Assembly: GCA_022749655.1 (NCBI GenBank)
Contig: CP094243.1
Location: 3,720,001 to 3,784,000, forward strand
DNA from: Xanthomonas phaseoli pv. phaseoli
Lineage (GTDB): Bacteria > Pseudomonadota > Gammaproteobacteria > Xanthomonadales > Xanthomonadaceae
Length of the DNA: 64,000 nt
Direction of reading: 5' to 3'
Under the pieces are notes generated by a model. That model had not been told where the DNA came from. It did no database searches and saw nothing but the letters and a program-made list of their open reading frames with translations. How positions within the stretch are numbered: position 1 is the stretch's first letter; the number at the start of each line of letters is the position of its first letter. The translations under genes were made by a program, and so were the position numbers. Positions 47,494 through 57,030 of the stretch are shown here, piece by piece.

Positions 47494-47763
47494 TCAGGCC
47501 AGCAAATCGTGATACTGCGGATGCCGCCGCACGTATGCATCGGCATAGCTGCACGCCGCAACCACCTTCAAACCGTGTTGCCGCGCGAATGTCAAAGCGT
47601 CCTCGACCAATGCCGCGGCAATCCCGCGTCCGCTGACCGCGTCCGGCACCTGCGTGTGCGTGATGGTCATGATCTCACCCTCGCGCCGATAGGCGAGCTC
47701 GGCGCGATGTCCATCGGTGTCTATGTTGAAACGCTGCCGGTCCGGATCGTGTTCTGCGTGCAC
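47494..47763 (-). CDS. Small GNAT-like (NATD-type) acetyltransferase
   Basis: An 89-residue single-domain GNAT relative. RQRFNIDTDGHRAELAYRREGEIMTITHTQVPDAVSGRGIAAALVEDALTFARQHG has the beta-strand plus VSGRGIAAAL acetyl-CoA loop near residues 46-55. CSYADAYVRRHPQYHDLL is the typical YjdJ/NATD ending. Too short for a classic acetyltransferase, but this is family length. GTG start at 47763 follows AGAGG by seven bases. Substrate unknown. Confidence 0.82.
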   Translation of the reverse strand: MHAEHDPDRQRFNIDTDGHRAELAYRREGEIMTITHTQVPDAVSGRGIAAALVEDALTFARQHGLKVVAACSYADAYVRRHPQYHDLLA

Positions 47764-47990
47764 TGTCGACGCCTCTCTCAAGTTCTGCGCCAGCAAAAAG
47801 TGGTGGTCAGTGTGACCAGCGCGATGCCGCGCCTGCGTGAAAGTGAATCGCTGCTGTGATCGGCTGCCCAGCTTGCGCAACGCGCGCTCAAGTTCGTCCG
47901 GGCAGCGCCGATAGCTGACCCGAAGGCAATCGCGGCAACCGGTGTGCGGTAGCAGCGACGTCTTCGTCTTACCTACGAGGGAGCCACCGC

Positions 47991-48179
47991 ATGAACAACG
48001 ATTCGGCAGGACACAGCGCAGACAGCGACAGCTCGTTGCTGGAGGGCCTGTTCCAGTTCGCCCTCAAGGGCGACACCCACAATCCGGATTTCACGCAGCT
48101 CAACGATACGGTGTACGAGCGCCTGCAGCAGGCGTACGGCGTGGCATCCAGCGCCGACCAGGAACGCAACGCGGCCTGA
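47991..48179 (+). CDS. Small acidic hypothetical protein, 62 residues
   Basis: MNNDSAGHSADSDSSLLEGL followed by FQFALKGDTHNPDFTQLNDTVYERLQQAYG: a disordered Ser/Asp-rich N terminus and an amphipathic helix at the end. GAGGGAG lies ahead of the ATG. It is followed 12 bases later by a strong 11-bp hairpin. No family recognised. The well-placed ribosome-binding site and the hairpin support a real monocistronic gene. Confidence 0.6.
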   Translation: MNNDSAGHSADSDSSLLEGLFQFALKGDTHNPDFTQLNDTVYERLQQAYGVASSADQERNAA

Positions 48180-48482
48180 GCTGGCGCATCGCTGCACAGC
48201 GGTCTCATCCGCTGTGCAGTCGTTGATCGCATCTAACACGTCTGTCGAGACCGTGCCACTGCGCGGCAGGACATGGCTGGGCCTTACCAAACCGGGTTCT
48301 CACCCGCTTACCGCAACGGGCCAGTCCGTACACCCCAGCAGTCGTTGGGCATCCCGTCGCGCGAGCTGCAATCACGCGTTCGGCGTGCAGAAGGGACGCG
48401 CTGCGCGCAATCAAACGTCACTTCCTACCTGCGACAGCGTCCTGTGCATTGAGCTTGGCAGCGTAACCGCAGCGTATCGCGC
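48180..48482. other. Intergenic region between small gene and rhomboid gene
   Basis: About 300 bases between convergent genes. Contains the hairpin at 48192-48219; otherwise nothing recognised. Confidence 0.5.
48192..48219 (+). terminator. Strong hairpin after the small hypothetical gene
   Basis: CTGCACAGCGG / CCGCTGTGCAG is a perfect 11-bp stem with a TCTCAT loop. There is no U run, so it may stabilise a 3' end rather than be an intrinsic terminator. Confidence 0.45.
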
Positions 48483-49091
48483 TCAGCCGAAGCGCGGGTT
48501 GGACAGCTGCTCCAGAAACACCTGCCACACGCGCGGTTCCATGATCAGCATGAACATCACGCCGAACGCGGCGCCGGCCAGATGCGCGCTGTGGTTGATG
48601 CGATCGCCGCCGCGGCGGTCCATCCACAGGCTGTAGCCCACATAGAACACCGCATACAGAATCGCCGGGGCCGGAATGAACAGCACCAGGATGATCGTCC
48701 ATGGTTGCAGCAGGATGAAGGCAAACAGCACCGCCGACACCGCACCGGAGGCGCCCAGACTGAGGTAATTCGGATTCTTCTGGTTCTTTAGGTAGCTGGG
48801 CAGGATCGAGACCACCAGTGCGGCCAGATAGAACAACGGATAGGTCAGCACGCTGCCGGTAAGCTGGGCCATCACGTTCTCGATCACCCGGCCGAAGAAG
48901 AACAGCGTGATCATGTTGAAGATCAGGTGCCCCAGGTCGGCATGGATGAAGCCATAGGTCACCAGGCGGTCGTATTGCTTGTGCTTGTCCACCGCCGGCG
49001 GCCACAAGATCAGCCGGTCGCTCAACTTGCGGTTGTTGAACGCCATCCACGAGACGATGCCGGTGATGGCGATCAGGATCAGGGTAATCAT
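48483..49091 (-). CDS. Rhomboid-family intramembrane serine protease
   Basis: A 202-residue protein with about six membrane helices. HADLGHLIFNMITLFFFGRVIE has the conserved His and Asn of rhomboid helix 2. LGASGAVSAVLFAF near residue 124 supplies the catalytic Ser in GASG. HSAHLAGAAFGVMF near 180 supplies the catalytic His. It cuts membrane proteins within the bilayer; substrates unknown. TGAGG precedes the ATG by six bases. Only seven bases separate it from the upstream POT transporter, so they form an operon. Confidence 0.9.
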   Translation of the reverse strand: MITLILIAITGIVSWMAFNNRKLSDRLILWPPAVDKHKQYDRLVTYGFIHADLGHLIFNMITLFFFGRVIENVMAQLTGSVLTYPLFYLAALVVSILPSYLKNQKNPNYLSLGASGAVSAVLFAFILLQPWTIILVLFIPAPAILYAVFYVGYSLWMDRRGGDRINHSAHLAGAAFGVMFMLIMEPRVWQVFLEQLSNPRFG

Positions 49092-49098
49092 GCAGACC

Positions 49099-50666
49099 TC
49101 AGGCAGTACGGTAATTATCGACCATGCGATACCGGCGTGCGTACAAGCCGAAGGCAAGTGCCGCCAGGAACGCGAAGGCCGCGAAGAAGAACATCAAGAA
49201 GGCCGCTTCGCTGAGCCCAGTATCGGCGATATGCGCAGTCACCGTCGCGTTGCGCACCGCCAGGTTCGACAGCAGCACCCATAGATTGCCGACGGTGGTG
49301 GTGAGATACCAGAAACTCATCACCACCCCCTTCATCGACGGCGGCGCCTGGCTGTAGGCGAACTCTCGATACCGGTGGCCGACACCAGCACCTCGCCGAA
49401 GGTGAGCAGTGCGTACGGCAGGATCTGCCAGGCGATGTGCATCGGCTCGCCACCGTCCATCACCATCTGGATCGCGCCTACCGCAATCCAGGCCACGCCA
49501 CTGAAGGCGATGCCGCTGGTCATGCGGCGTAACGGGGTGGGCTCCCAGCCGCCACGTCGCAGCAGCGGGTACAGCACCAGGTTGTTGAAGGGGATCAGCA
49601 GCATCACCAGCAGCGGATTGAGCGCCTGCATCTGCGATGCGGTGAACCAGGCCGGCATGGTCATCTCGCGCCCCTGCAGCACCCAGGTTGAGGCCTTCTG
49701 GTCGAACAACGAAAAGAACGGCGTCACCAGCGCGAAGATCACCAACACCCGCAACAGCGCACGCACGCCTTCCACCGCAGCATCCGGATGGGTGCCCCGC
49801 GCGCGTTCCAGCTGCCACCAGGTCCCGCCGCCGATCCCGGCCAGCAACAGCACCAGCGCAATGCACAGGCACACGACGATGCCCAATTGCTCGACCAGCG
49901 CGAAGCCGGCCAGCGCCAGCAACACTGAGACGACCGCCAGCATCAAGCCCGGACGCCCCTGCCCGGGCGTGTGCGTCAATAACGCCGTGCGCACCACCGC
50001 GCCGAACCCATGCGGGTCCTTCGGCGGCAGCGGCACCAAGACATAGCGCTTGCGCCCCAGCCAGAACACCAGCGTGGCCACGAACATCAGGGTGCCCGGG
50101 ATGCCGAATGCCCAGGCCGGGCCAAGATTCTTCAGCGCCAGCGGAATCAGCAGCGAGGCGAACAGCGAGCCGAAGTTGATGATCCAGTAGAAAGCGTCGA
50201 ACACCACCTTGGCCAGGTGCTTGTTGGACTGGTCGAACTGATCGCCCATGAACGAGGCCACCAGCGGCTTGATGCCACCTGCGCCCAGCGCGATCAGGCC
50301 CAGACCCAGAAAAAACCCGTCGCGGCTGCCTTCAAACAGCGCAAGGCAGGCGTGCCCGGCGCAATACACCAGGCTGAACCACAGGATGGTGTTGTACTTG
50401 CCGAAAAAGCGGTCGGCCAGCCAACCGCCCAGCAACGGGAAGAAATACACCCCGATCATGAAACTGTGCAGGATGTGCTTGGCCTCGGCTTCGCGCCCCG
50501 GCCCGCTGATTTCCTGCAGCAACAGCGAGGTGATCAGGAACTGCACCAGGATGTTGCGCATGCCGTAGAAGCTGAAACGCTCGCAGGCCTCGTTGCCGAT
50601 GATGAAAGGAATCTGTCGCGGCAGCCGCGCGCCGGCAGAAGCGCCTGGCGAGATGGAGGTGGTCAA
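49099..50666 (-). CDS. POT-family peptide/proton symporter (one frameshift)
   Basis: A 12-14-helix proton-driven di/tripeptide importer of about 521 residues. The signature GNEACERFSFYGMRNILVQFL near residues 20-40 is the ExxERFxYY-type proton-coupling motif. GGWLADRFFGKYNTILW is the conserved loop of the family, and EVLVSATGIEFAYSQAPPSMKGVVMSFWYL is the second POT signature. The frame breaks inside that signature near 49357: GAGAGTTC for GAGTTC, one extra AG unit. TTG at 50666 is the probable start because no ATG precedes the motif closely. Confidence 0.87.
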
Positions 50667-50963
50667 AGGCAGTCCGTCGTGCTGAAAACAGGCCCTATCG
50701 TACCGGCGCCCGACCGCCGGCCGCCATTGCCGCCCGAACATGCCGGACGCAGGCGCTGGGCGGACGCGGCTGGCGGACCTCACCTTGGCGCGACCGGTGT
50801 CGTCCAGGTCGGCCGAAAACACCATGGCGCCAAACGTCGCACGGCAGCCGCATTGCCTGCGTCTACCTCGAATGCCGCCCACCCGGTCAACGGAAAGCCG
50901 CCTCGCATCCAGGTGAAACCCGCGCTTGGCACCAGTCACAGCAGGACCATGACGCAGTGCAGA

Positions 50964-50992
50964 TTGGCCTTGCACACCGGCTCGGCTACATT
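50964..50992 (+). promoter_or_regulatory. Putative promoter of the M14 peptidase gene
   Basis: TTGGCC (50964-50969) and TACATT (50987-50992) with a 17-base spacer; start near 51000, 25 bases before the ATG. Confidence 0.4.
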
Positions 50993-51024
50993 GCAAACGT
51001 TTTCCTGGAACACTGGACCGCTGG

Positions 51025-52792
51025 ATGCCCCGCTTCACTCGCCTGGCCCTGAGCCTGTTACTGCTGACTGCCGCCCCCGCCGCACTGGCTGCCGCGCCGC
51101 TGACCACCCAGGCAGAGCGCAGCGGTTTCATCCAGACGGGCCGCTACGACGAAGTCATTGCACTGTGCGATGCATTTGCGCAGCGCTACCCGCAGGCGGT
51201 GCGTTGCATCCAGTTCGGCACCACGCCCGAGGGCAGGCCGATGAAGGCCTTGGTCGCCTCCACCAGCGGCGCGCTCGACGCGCAATCGGCAGCGCAACGC
51301 ACGCTGCCGGTGGTCTTGGTCAGGGCGGCATCCATGCCGGCGAGATCGATGGCAAGGATGCGGGCTTTCTTGCTCTGCGCGAGTTGCTCGACGGCAAGGC
51401 CGGCAAAGGCGCGCTCGACAAACTGGTGTGGGTATTCGTGCCGGTGTTCAACGTCGATGGGCATGAGCGCTTCGGTGCCTGGAACCGCCCCAACCAGCGC
51501 GGCCCCGAGCAGATGGGCTGGCGCACCACCGCGCAGAACCTCAATCTCAACCGCGATTACGTCAAGGCTGACGCGCCGGAAATGCAGGCCATGCTGCAAC
51601 TGGTGCAGCAATGGGACCCGCTGATGTATGTAGACCTGCACGTCACCGACGGCGCCAAGTTCGAGCACGACGTCTCGGTGCAGGTGGAACCGGTGCATGC
51701 CGGCGATGCGAGCTTGCAGCGCGATGGCACACGCTGGCGCGATGCAGTGCTTGCCGATTTGAAGAAACAGGGCTCGTTGCCGCTGCCGTACTACCCGTCC
51801 TTCGTGCACGAAGACGACCCCAGTTCCGGCTTTGCCGATGATGTGTCGCCGCCACGCTTTTCGCATGGCTATTTCCTGCTACGCAACCGCTTCGGCATGT
51901 TGGTAGAAACGCATTCGTGGAAGGATTACCCCACGCGCGTGCGGATCACCCGCAACGCCATCGTCTCGGTGTTGCAGCAGGCCGCACGCCATGGCACCCA
52001 ATGGCGCGCCGATGCACTGGCGGCCGATCAGCGCGCCACGCGCTTGGCCGGCACGACCGAACCGTTGAGCTTCGCTGCGGGACCAGACGCACGCACCGTG
52101 GCGTTTCGTGGCTACGCGTATACGCGCACACCGTCGCCGATTTCCGGCGCACTGATGACGCGCTACGACGAAAGCAAGCCGCAAGTCTGGAAGGTGCCGC
52201 TGCGCGACCAGATCAAGCCCGATGTGGTGGTGGATGCGCCGCGCGGCGGCTATCTGGTGCCGGCCGCTCAAGCCGCCCTGGTGGGTGAAAAACTGCACCT
52301 GCACGGCATCCAGTTCACGACCATCGGCAATGCGGCGAAGCGGCCGGTGCAAACCTTCCGCGCCGACGCGGTCAAGTTCGCGGCACGCTCCAACGAAAGC
52401 CATCAGACAGTCGAACTCAGCGGGCAATGGCGCGATGAAAGCCGCGATGTGCCGGCTGGCTCGCTGTTCGTGCCGATCGCCCAACCCAAAGCGCGCCTGG
52501 TGATGGCGATCCTGGAACCGCAGGCGCCGGATTCGCTGCTGCAGTGGGGCTTTTTCAATACCGCGTTCGAGCGCAAGGAATACATGGAAGCCTACGTCGC
52601 CGAAGACGTCGCGCGCGACATGCTCGCCAACGATGCCGCGTTGAAGGCGCAGTTCGAACAGCGCATCGCCAGCGATCCGGACTTTGCCAACAACCCGCAG
52701 GCGCGGCTGGAATTTTTGCCAAGCGCCACGCATCGTGGGATGAGCGCTACCAGCTCTACCCGGTCCTCCGCACCGCGCAGACCGACTTTTAA
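51025..52792 (+). CDS. Exported M14 zinc carboxypeptidase (two frameshifts)
   Basis: About 589 residues after correction. Signal peptide RLALSLLLLTAAPAALAAAP, then an M14 domain: zinc ligands His and Glu in QGGIHAGEIDGKD near residue 104 and His in VDLHVTD near 203, with a catalytic-base candidate Glu in VETHSWKDY near 294. The C-terminal half is beta-rich. The frame breaks near 51321 (GGTCAGGG for GGTCCAGGG) and near 52712 (five T for six in CTGGAATTTTTTGCC). After the second fix the protein ends in RYQLYPVLRTAQTDF and stops at 52790-52792. Probably trims peptides or cell-wall peptides in the periplasm. The GH3 gene follows 105 bases later. Confidence 0.86.
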
Positions 52793-52897
52793 CCGTCCGC
52801 CGATTCTGCACGCGTCGGCGCGGAATGATCGCGCCTTCCCGATCTGGGCACTTTGGCGCCCCTCTTATGTCTTGAACCAGCACCACAAGGAAATCCC

Positions 52898-55159
52898 GTG
52901 CCACAGCTCGATATGAAACCGTTTACACTCCGTAAGGATCGTCCGCGCCCCCTGGTCCTGGCGGTCGTGATGGGCCTAGGCATCGCCCTCGCCGCGCCGC
53001 TAGCAGTCGCGCAGGGCGCGCCATCTTCGCAGCCGTGGATGGACACCGCATTGACCTCGGACCAGCGCGCCGACCGCCTGCTGGCGCAGATGAGCGAGGA
53101 TGAAAAATTCCAGATGCTGCGCAGCTATTTCGGCCTGGGCACCGACAAGATTCCCAAGCCCGAGGGCGCGCTCGGTTCGGCCGGCTACGTTCCCGGTATC
53201 CCGCGTCTGGGCATTCCCGCCCAGCAACTGGCCGATGCCGGCGTGGGCGTGACCAACCCCGGCGGCATCCGCAAGGGCGATTACGCCACCGCGATGCCAT
53301 CGGGACCGTCGACCGCATCGAGCTGGAACCGGCAACTGGCGTATACCGGCGGCAAGACCATGGGCCGCGAATCCTGGCAGCAGGGCTTCAACGTGTTGCT
53401 CGCCGGCAGCGTCAATCTGCAGCGCGACCCGCGTAATGGGCGCAATTTCGAATACGCGGGTGAAGATCCGTTGCTGGCCGGCACCATGGTTGGCGAATCG
53501 ATTCGCGGCGTGCAAAGCGAACATGTGCTGTCCACGATGAAGCACTTCGCACTCAACGACATGGAAACGCGGCGCAATTTTCATAGCGCGCAGATCGGCG
53601 AGCAGGCGATGCACGAATCGGACCTGCTGGCCTTCGAGATTGCGCTGAAGATCGGCGACCCGGCCTCGGTGATGTGTTCGTACAACAAGATCAACGGTGT
53701 CTACGGTTGCGAGCACGATTACCTGCTCAACCAGGTGCTCAAGCAGGAATGGAAATACCCCGGTTACGTGATGTCCGACTGGGGCGGGGTGCATAGCGGA
53801 TCCAAGGCGGCGTTGGCCGGGCTGGATCAACAATCGGCCGGCGAAGTGTTCGACGCGGCAGTGTATTTCGATGCGCCGTTACGCATGGCGGTGTCTGCCG
53901 GCGTGGTGCCGCGCGCGCGCTTGGACGACATGGTCAGGCGCGTGCTGCGCAGCCTGTTCGCGCACGGCGCCTTCGATCATCCTACCCAGCGTCAATCCAT
54001 CGATGGCAAGGCCGGTCTTCTGGCTGCGCAGCGCGTGGCCGAAGAAGGCAGCGTGTTGTTGCGTAACGAGCAGGCCGCGTTGCCGCTGTCAGGACGTGCG
54101 CCGCATCGCGGTGATCGGCGGCTACGCCGACAAGGGCGTGATGTCCGGCGGCGGCTCTTCGCGCGTGGACTACACCATCAACGGCGGCAACGCGGTACCG
54201 GGCATCACGCCGACCACCTGGCCCGGCCCGGTGATCATCCATCCGTCCTCGCCGCTGCAGGCACTGCGTACGGCACTGCCGAACGTGCAGATCAATTACC
54301 TGGACGGCACCGACCGCACCGCGGCCGCACGCGCGGCCAAGGCGGCCGATGTGGCGATCGTGTTCGCCACCCAATGGGCCGCCGAATCGGTGGATCTGCC
54401 GGACATGCGCTTGCCCGACAATCAGGACGCGTTGATCGAGACCGTGGCCAAGGCCAACCCGAAGACCACCGTGGTGCTGGAAACCAACGGACCGGTGCGC
54501 ATGCCGTGGGCCGAACGCGTGCCGGCGGTGTTGCAGGCGTGGTATCCGGGCATCGGCGGCGGCGAGGCGATCGCCAACCTGCTGACCGGCGCGGTGAATC
54601 CTTCCGGCCACCTGCCGGTGACCTGGCCGGTGGACGAATCGCAGCTGCCGCGTCCGTCGATTCCGGGGCTGGGCTTCAAGCCGGCCAAGCCGGGCGAAGA
54701 CACCATCGACTACGCCATCGAAGGCGCCAACGTCGGCTACAAGTGGTTCGCCGCGCGCAAGCTGAAGCCACGCTACCCGTTCGGCCATGGCCTGTCGTAC
54801 ACGCAGTTCCGCATGGGCGGGCTGCAGGTGGAGGCACGCGGCAGCCAGCTCACCGCCCGCTTCGAGGTGGAAAAAACACCGGCCCGCGCGAAGGCGCCGC
54901 CGTGCCGCAGCTCTACATCACCCTGCCCGACGGCCACGCCACCCCGCTGCGCCTGATCGGCTGGCAGAAGCTCACGCTAAAGCCTGGCGAAAAACGCAGC
55001 GTGCAGGTCGTCGCAGAGCCCAGGACCTTGGCCGATTTCGATACCAAGGCACGTCGCTGGACGATTGCCGCGGGCACGTACCACGTGCGGCTGGCGCGCT
55101 CGGCGAGCGAGCCGGTGCAAACTGCCCAGGTCACGCTGCAGGCGGCACAGTTGCCGTGA
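52898..55159 (+). CDS. Glycoside hydrolase family 3 beta-glucosidase (two frameshifts)
   Basis: About 753 residues, secreted (LVLAVVMGLGIALAAPLAVAQG). GH3 N-terminal barrel: MSEDEKFQMLRSYFG, YAGEDPLLAGTMVGESIRGVQ and KHFALND. The catalytic Asp is in GYVMSDWGGVHSG near 293. The C-terminal alpha/beta and fibronectin-III-like domains follow (VNPSGHLPVTWP, RYPFGHGLSYTQF, AVPQLYI). Removes terminal beta-linked sugars, consistent with plant-polymer use. Frame breaks near 54093 (net one base extra, or CA lost) and near 54873 (a run of A one too short before CACCGG). GTG at 52898 has AAGGAA ahead. Confidence 0.87.
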   Translation: MPQLDMKPFTLRKDRPRPLVLAVVMGLGIALAAPLAVAQGAPSSQPWMDTALTSDQRADRLLAQMSEDEKFQMLRSYFGLGTDKIPKPEGALGSAGYVPGIPRLGIPAQQLADAGVGVTNPGGIRKGDYATAMPSGPSTASSWNRQLAYTGGKTMGRESWQQGFNVLLAGSVNLQRDPRNGRNFEYAGEDPLLAGTMVGESIRGVQSEHVLSTMKHFALNDMETRRNFHSAQIGEQAMHESDLLAFEIALKIGDPASVMCSYNKINGVYGCEHDYLLNQVLKQEWKYPGYVMSDWGGVHSGSKAALAGLDQQSAGEVFDAAVYFDAPLRMAVSAGVVPRARLDDMVRRVLRSLFAHGAFDHPTQRQSIDGKAGLLAAQRVAEEGSVLLRNEQAALPLSGRAPHRGDRRLRRQGRDVRRRLFARGLHHQRRQRGTGHHADHLARPGDHPSVLAAAGTAYGTAERADQLPGRHRPHRGRTRGQGGRCGDRVRHPMGRRIGGSAGHALARQSGRVDRDRGQGQPEDHRGAGNQRTGAHAVGRTRAGGVAGVVSGHRRRRGDRQPADRRGESFRPPAGDLAGGRIAAAASVDSGAGLQAGQAGRRHHRLRHRRRQRRLQVVRRAQAEATLPVRPWPVVHAVPHGRAAGGGTRQPAHRPLRGGKNTGPREGAAVPQLYITLPDGHATPLRLIGWQKLTLKPGEKRSVQVVAEPRTLADFDTKARRWTIAAGTYHVRLARSASEPVQTAQVTLQAAQLP

Positions 55160-55222
55160 GCGCACCGGGCCGGTTCGGTTGCCGTGCCGCGTACGGGGCG
55201 ACAAAAAAATGTGCCGGGTGCG

Positions 55223-55251
55223 TTGACAGCTTCGCGCCCAGCTTGCACAAT
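55223..55251 (+). promoter_or_regulatory. Promoter of tRNA-Leu
   Basis: TTGACA (55223-55228), 17-base spacer, CACAAT (55246-55251). A GC-rich discriminator follows, as is usual for stringently controlled stable RNA genes. Start about eight bases before the tRNA. Confidence 0.7.
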
Positions 55252-55265
55252 TCGCCCCCTGAGTC

Positions 55266-55352
55266 GCCCAGGTGGCGGAATTGGTAGACGCACTAGCTTC
55301 AGGTGCTAGCGGGGGCAACTTCGTGGAGGTTCGAGTCCTCTCCTGGGCACCA
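55266..55352 (+). tRNA. tRNA-Leu (anticodon CAG)
   Basis: An 87-base class II tRNA with a long variable arm and encoded CCA. Acceptor strands GCCCAGG and CCTGGGC pair perfectly. The anticodon stem CTAGC/GCTAG holds the loop TTCAGGT, anticodon CAG, reading the CUG codon that dominates this GC-rich genome. The T-arm is GGTTCGAGTCC. No integrated element follows it. Confidence 0.96.
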
Positions 55353-55370
55353 CGACTCACGGTAGATCGT

Positions 55371-55397
55371 AAAAGACCTCGCTTCGGCGGGGTTTTT
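55371..55397 (+). terminator. Terminator after tRNA-Leu
   Basis: GACCTCGC / GCGGGGTT-type stem with a TTCG loop (a stable tetraloop), followed by TTTTT, about 20 bases after the CCA. Confidence 0.8.
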
Positions 55398-55482
55398 GCG
55401 TTTGGGCGATCGTGCAAGACAGGCAGCGCGATGCGCTGGTCGACAGTACGCCCCCGCCTGCTCGACTATCCGGTCGGGCGCG

Positions 55483-55944
55483 CTACTCACAGTGGAAGGA
55501 TGCGCTCCGCTCGGCTGCGGGTATGGGGTCGCTGCGCAAGGTGCCTGTGCAGATGCGTGCGGCATCGCTGATGCGCAGGGACACCTGCACTGCCTCACCG
55601 TACGCGCAAACCACATAGATGCCGTGCGGGTCTGCATCATCGAAACGCCAGACCCAGTGCGCCAAGCCACGCGGCTGCGCTGCTTCCGCGTTGCGCGGCA
55701 CCAGGGCGGCACGCTCGCGGGGGTGGCCCGAATACACGCCAATCGACGATAACCGCAGCGCCTGGTGCGGGTCGACGCCGAGCTGCGCGCCCACCGGCAG
55801 GTCCGGGCTCTGCAAGGTGCCATCGGTGATGTGCAAGGCTGCCGGGCACTGCAATGTGGGTGTGGCCAAGGCAGGCAACGCAAGCACCGATGCGAGAAGC
55901 ACCGCTAGGCACTGCAATGATCTGACGAACGACGCCCCTGCCAT
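55483..55944 (-). CDS. Exported STY0301-like hypothetical protein
   Basis: A 153-residue exported protein: signal LQCLAVLLASVLALPALATP, then a compact Cys-containing domain with LQCPAALHITDGTLQSPDLPVG and WRFDDADPHGIYVVCAYG near the middle, and RICTGTL near the end. Two Cys pairs suggest disulfides. The layout matches STY0301-family proteins of unknown function. Next to a second exported unknown on the same strand. Confidence 0.78.
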   Translation of the reverse strand: MAGASFVRSLQCLAVLLASVLALPALATPTLQCPAALHITDGTLQSPDLPVGAQLGVDPHQALRLSSIGVYSGHPRERAALVPRNAEAAQPRGLAHWVWRFDDADPHGIYVVCAYGEAVQVSLRISDAARICTGTLRSDPIPAAERSASFHCE

Positions 55945-56057
55945 GATCGCAAACCCCTGACGTGCAACTGCACCGGACGAAGCGGCAATGTTGCCGTGTT
56001 TTGAAACCGGACCGCGCTGCAGACCTGGCCACGCAGGCCTGCAGCGCGTTGCGTTGC

Positions 56058-56518
56058 CTAGTTGCTGCCGGCCATCTGCTCAAGATAATCGGTCAGATAA
56101 TGCTCGGGATTGATCTGCTCCGAGACACCGGCGTCATAGCCGACACGCGCCGGCTTCGCCGCACCTGGCAGGTACAACTCGCCACCACCTTCGTCGAGGA
56201 TCAGCAGCACGTACGGACGGCCTTTCAGCTGAACCGTGTAGCGGGTGTCCTTTTGCGTAGCGGCCGTTGTTGCCAGCAGGATCTTGTCGTCGATCTCGCT
56301 GTCGGCACCGGTTACCTGCACCAGCGCCTGATTTTTTCGCGCGGGCCGTAGCGCAAGGTCGACACCTTGACGCCATCGTTTGAGCTATACGCCTTGGCCT
56401 GCTTGGCCACCTCCGGACGTACGGCCGCAGCCTGCGTCTGCACAACGGCAGCGAGGGCAAGAAGTGGGATGAGCAATGCCGTCGCACAGACGCGACGCCA
56501 TGAGGATCGAAACATCAT
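56058..56518 (-). CDS. Exported hypothetical protein (one frameshift)
   Basis: About 153 residues: a signal peptide MMFRSSWRRVCATALLIPLL through VQTQAAA, then a mature domain with VSTLRYGPREKNQALVQVTGADSEIDDKILLA and LKGRPYVLLILDEGGGELYLPG. The halves are in different frames: near 56335 a run of seven A on the coding strand (CGCGAAAAAAATCAGG) reads as six. GGAAG stands six bases before the ATG at 56518. No family recognised. Without correction only a 68-residue fragment would be predicted. Confidence 0.7.
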
Positions 56519-57030
56519 CGAAGCTTCCTTGTGTGATGAAAAACGCAGACCGCATGCCCGCGCACGACGCCGCGCGTGGCCCTCTCGAAAAACAGAGCCG
56601 CGCTTGGCAGCGACGCATGCTACCCCAACCCTTGCGAGATCGCCCGGCACCTCACCTGCGCAAGCGGCCCATCGCGCGCACCTGAAAGCGGCCTCACGCG
56701 GTCATTCAATATTGGATCCGGCCGTATTGACGACCCGCTCAAGTTGGATCGGCAGCCACGGCGTCTTCGGTGCATCGTGCATTGGCACATGCCCGCATGT
56801 CGCCATCGGCCGGTGAGTGCAGCGGTGTGGCCGGTTCGTCGATACGTGTGGAAAGACAGCGTACTGTCGAACCGCTTGCTCGCCGAAAACGCAGCAACGC
56901 GTTGCGCTGGCGTCACCGGCTGCTTGGTGTCCAGATCGGCAAGCCGCTCGACGCCGCGAAAGAGCCCCTTGCCGCTGTACGTCACAGGCACCGCCTGACC
57001 GCCGATGCCGTAACGCCCTCGATAGTGGGC
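56518..57030. other. Intergenic region with an unproven minus-strand frame
   Basis: About 510 bases. A minus-strand frame (56620-56991) encodes VTYSGKGLFRGVERLADLDTK and similar. Its first half has plausible codon use, but the end does not, and no good ribosome-binding site is seen. It may be a fragment of a lost gene or chance. Nothing else is recognised. Confidence 0.3.

Noticed and set aside
55266..55944. Genomic island at tRNA-Leu
   Set aside because: The following genes look native and no integrase or tRNA-end repeat is visible.
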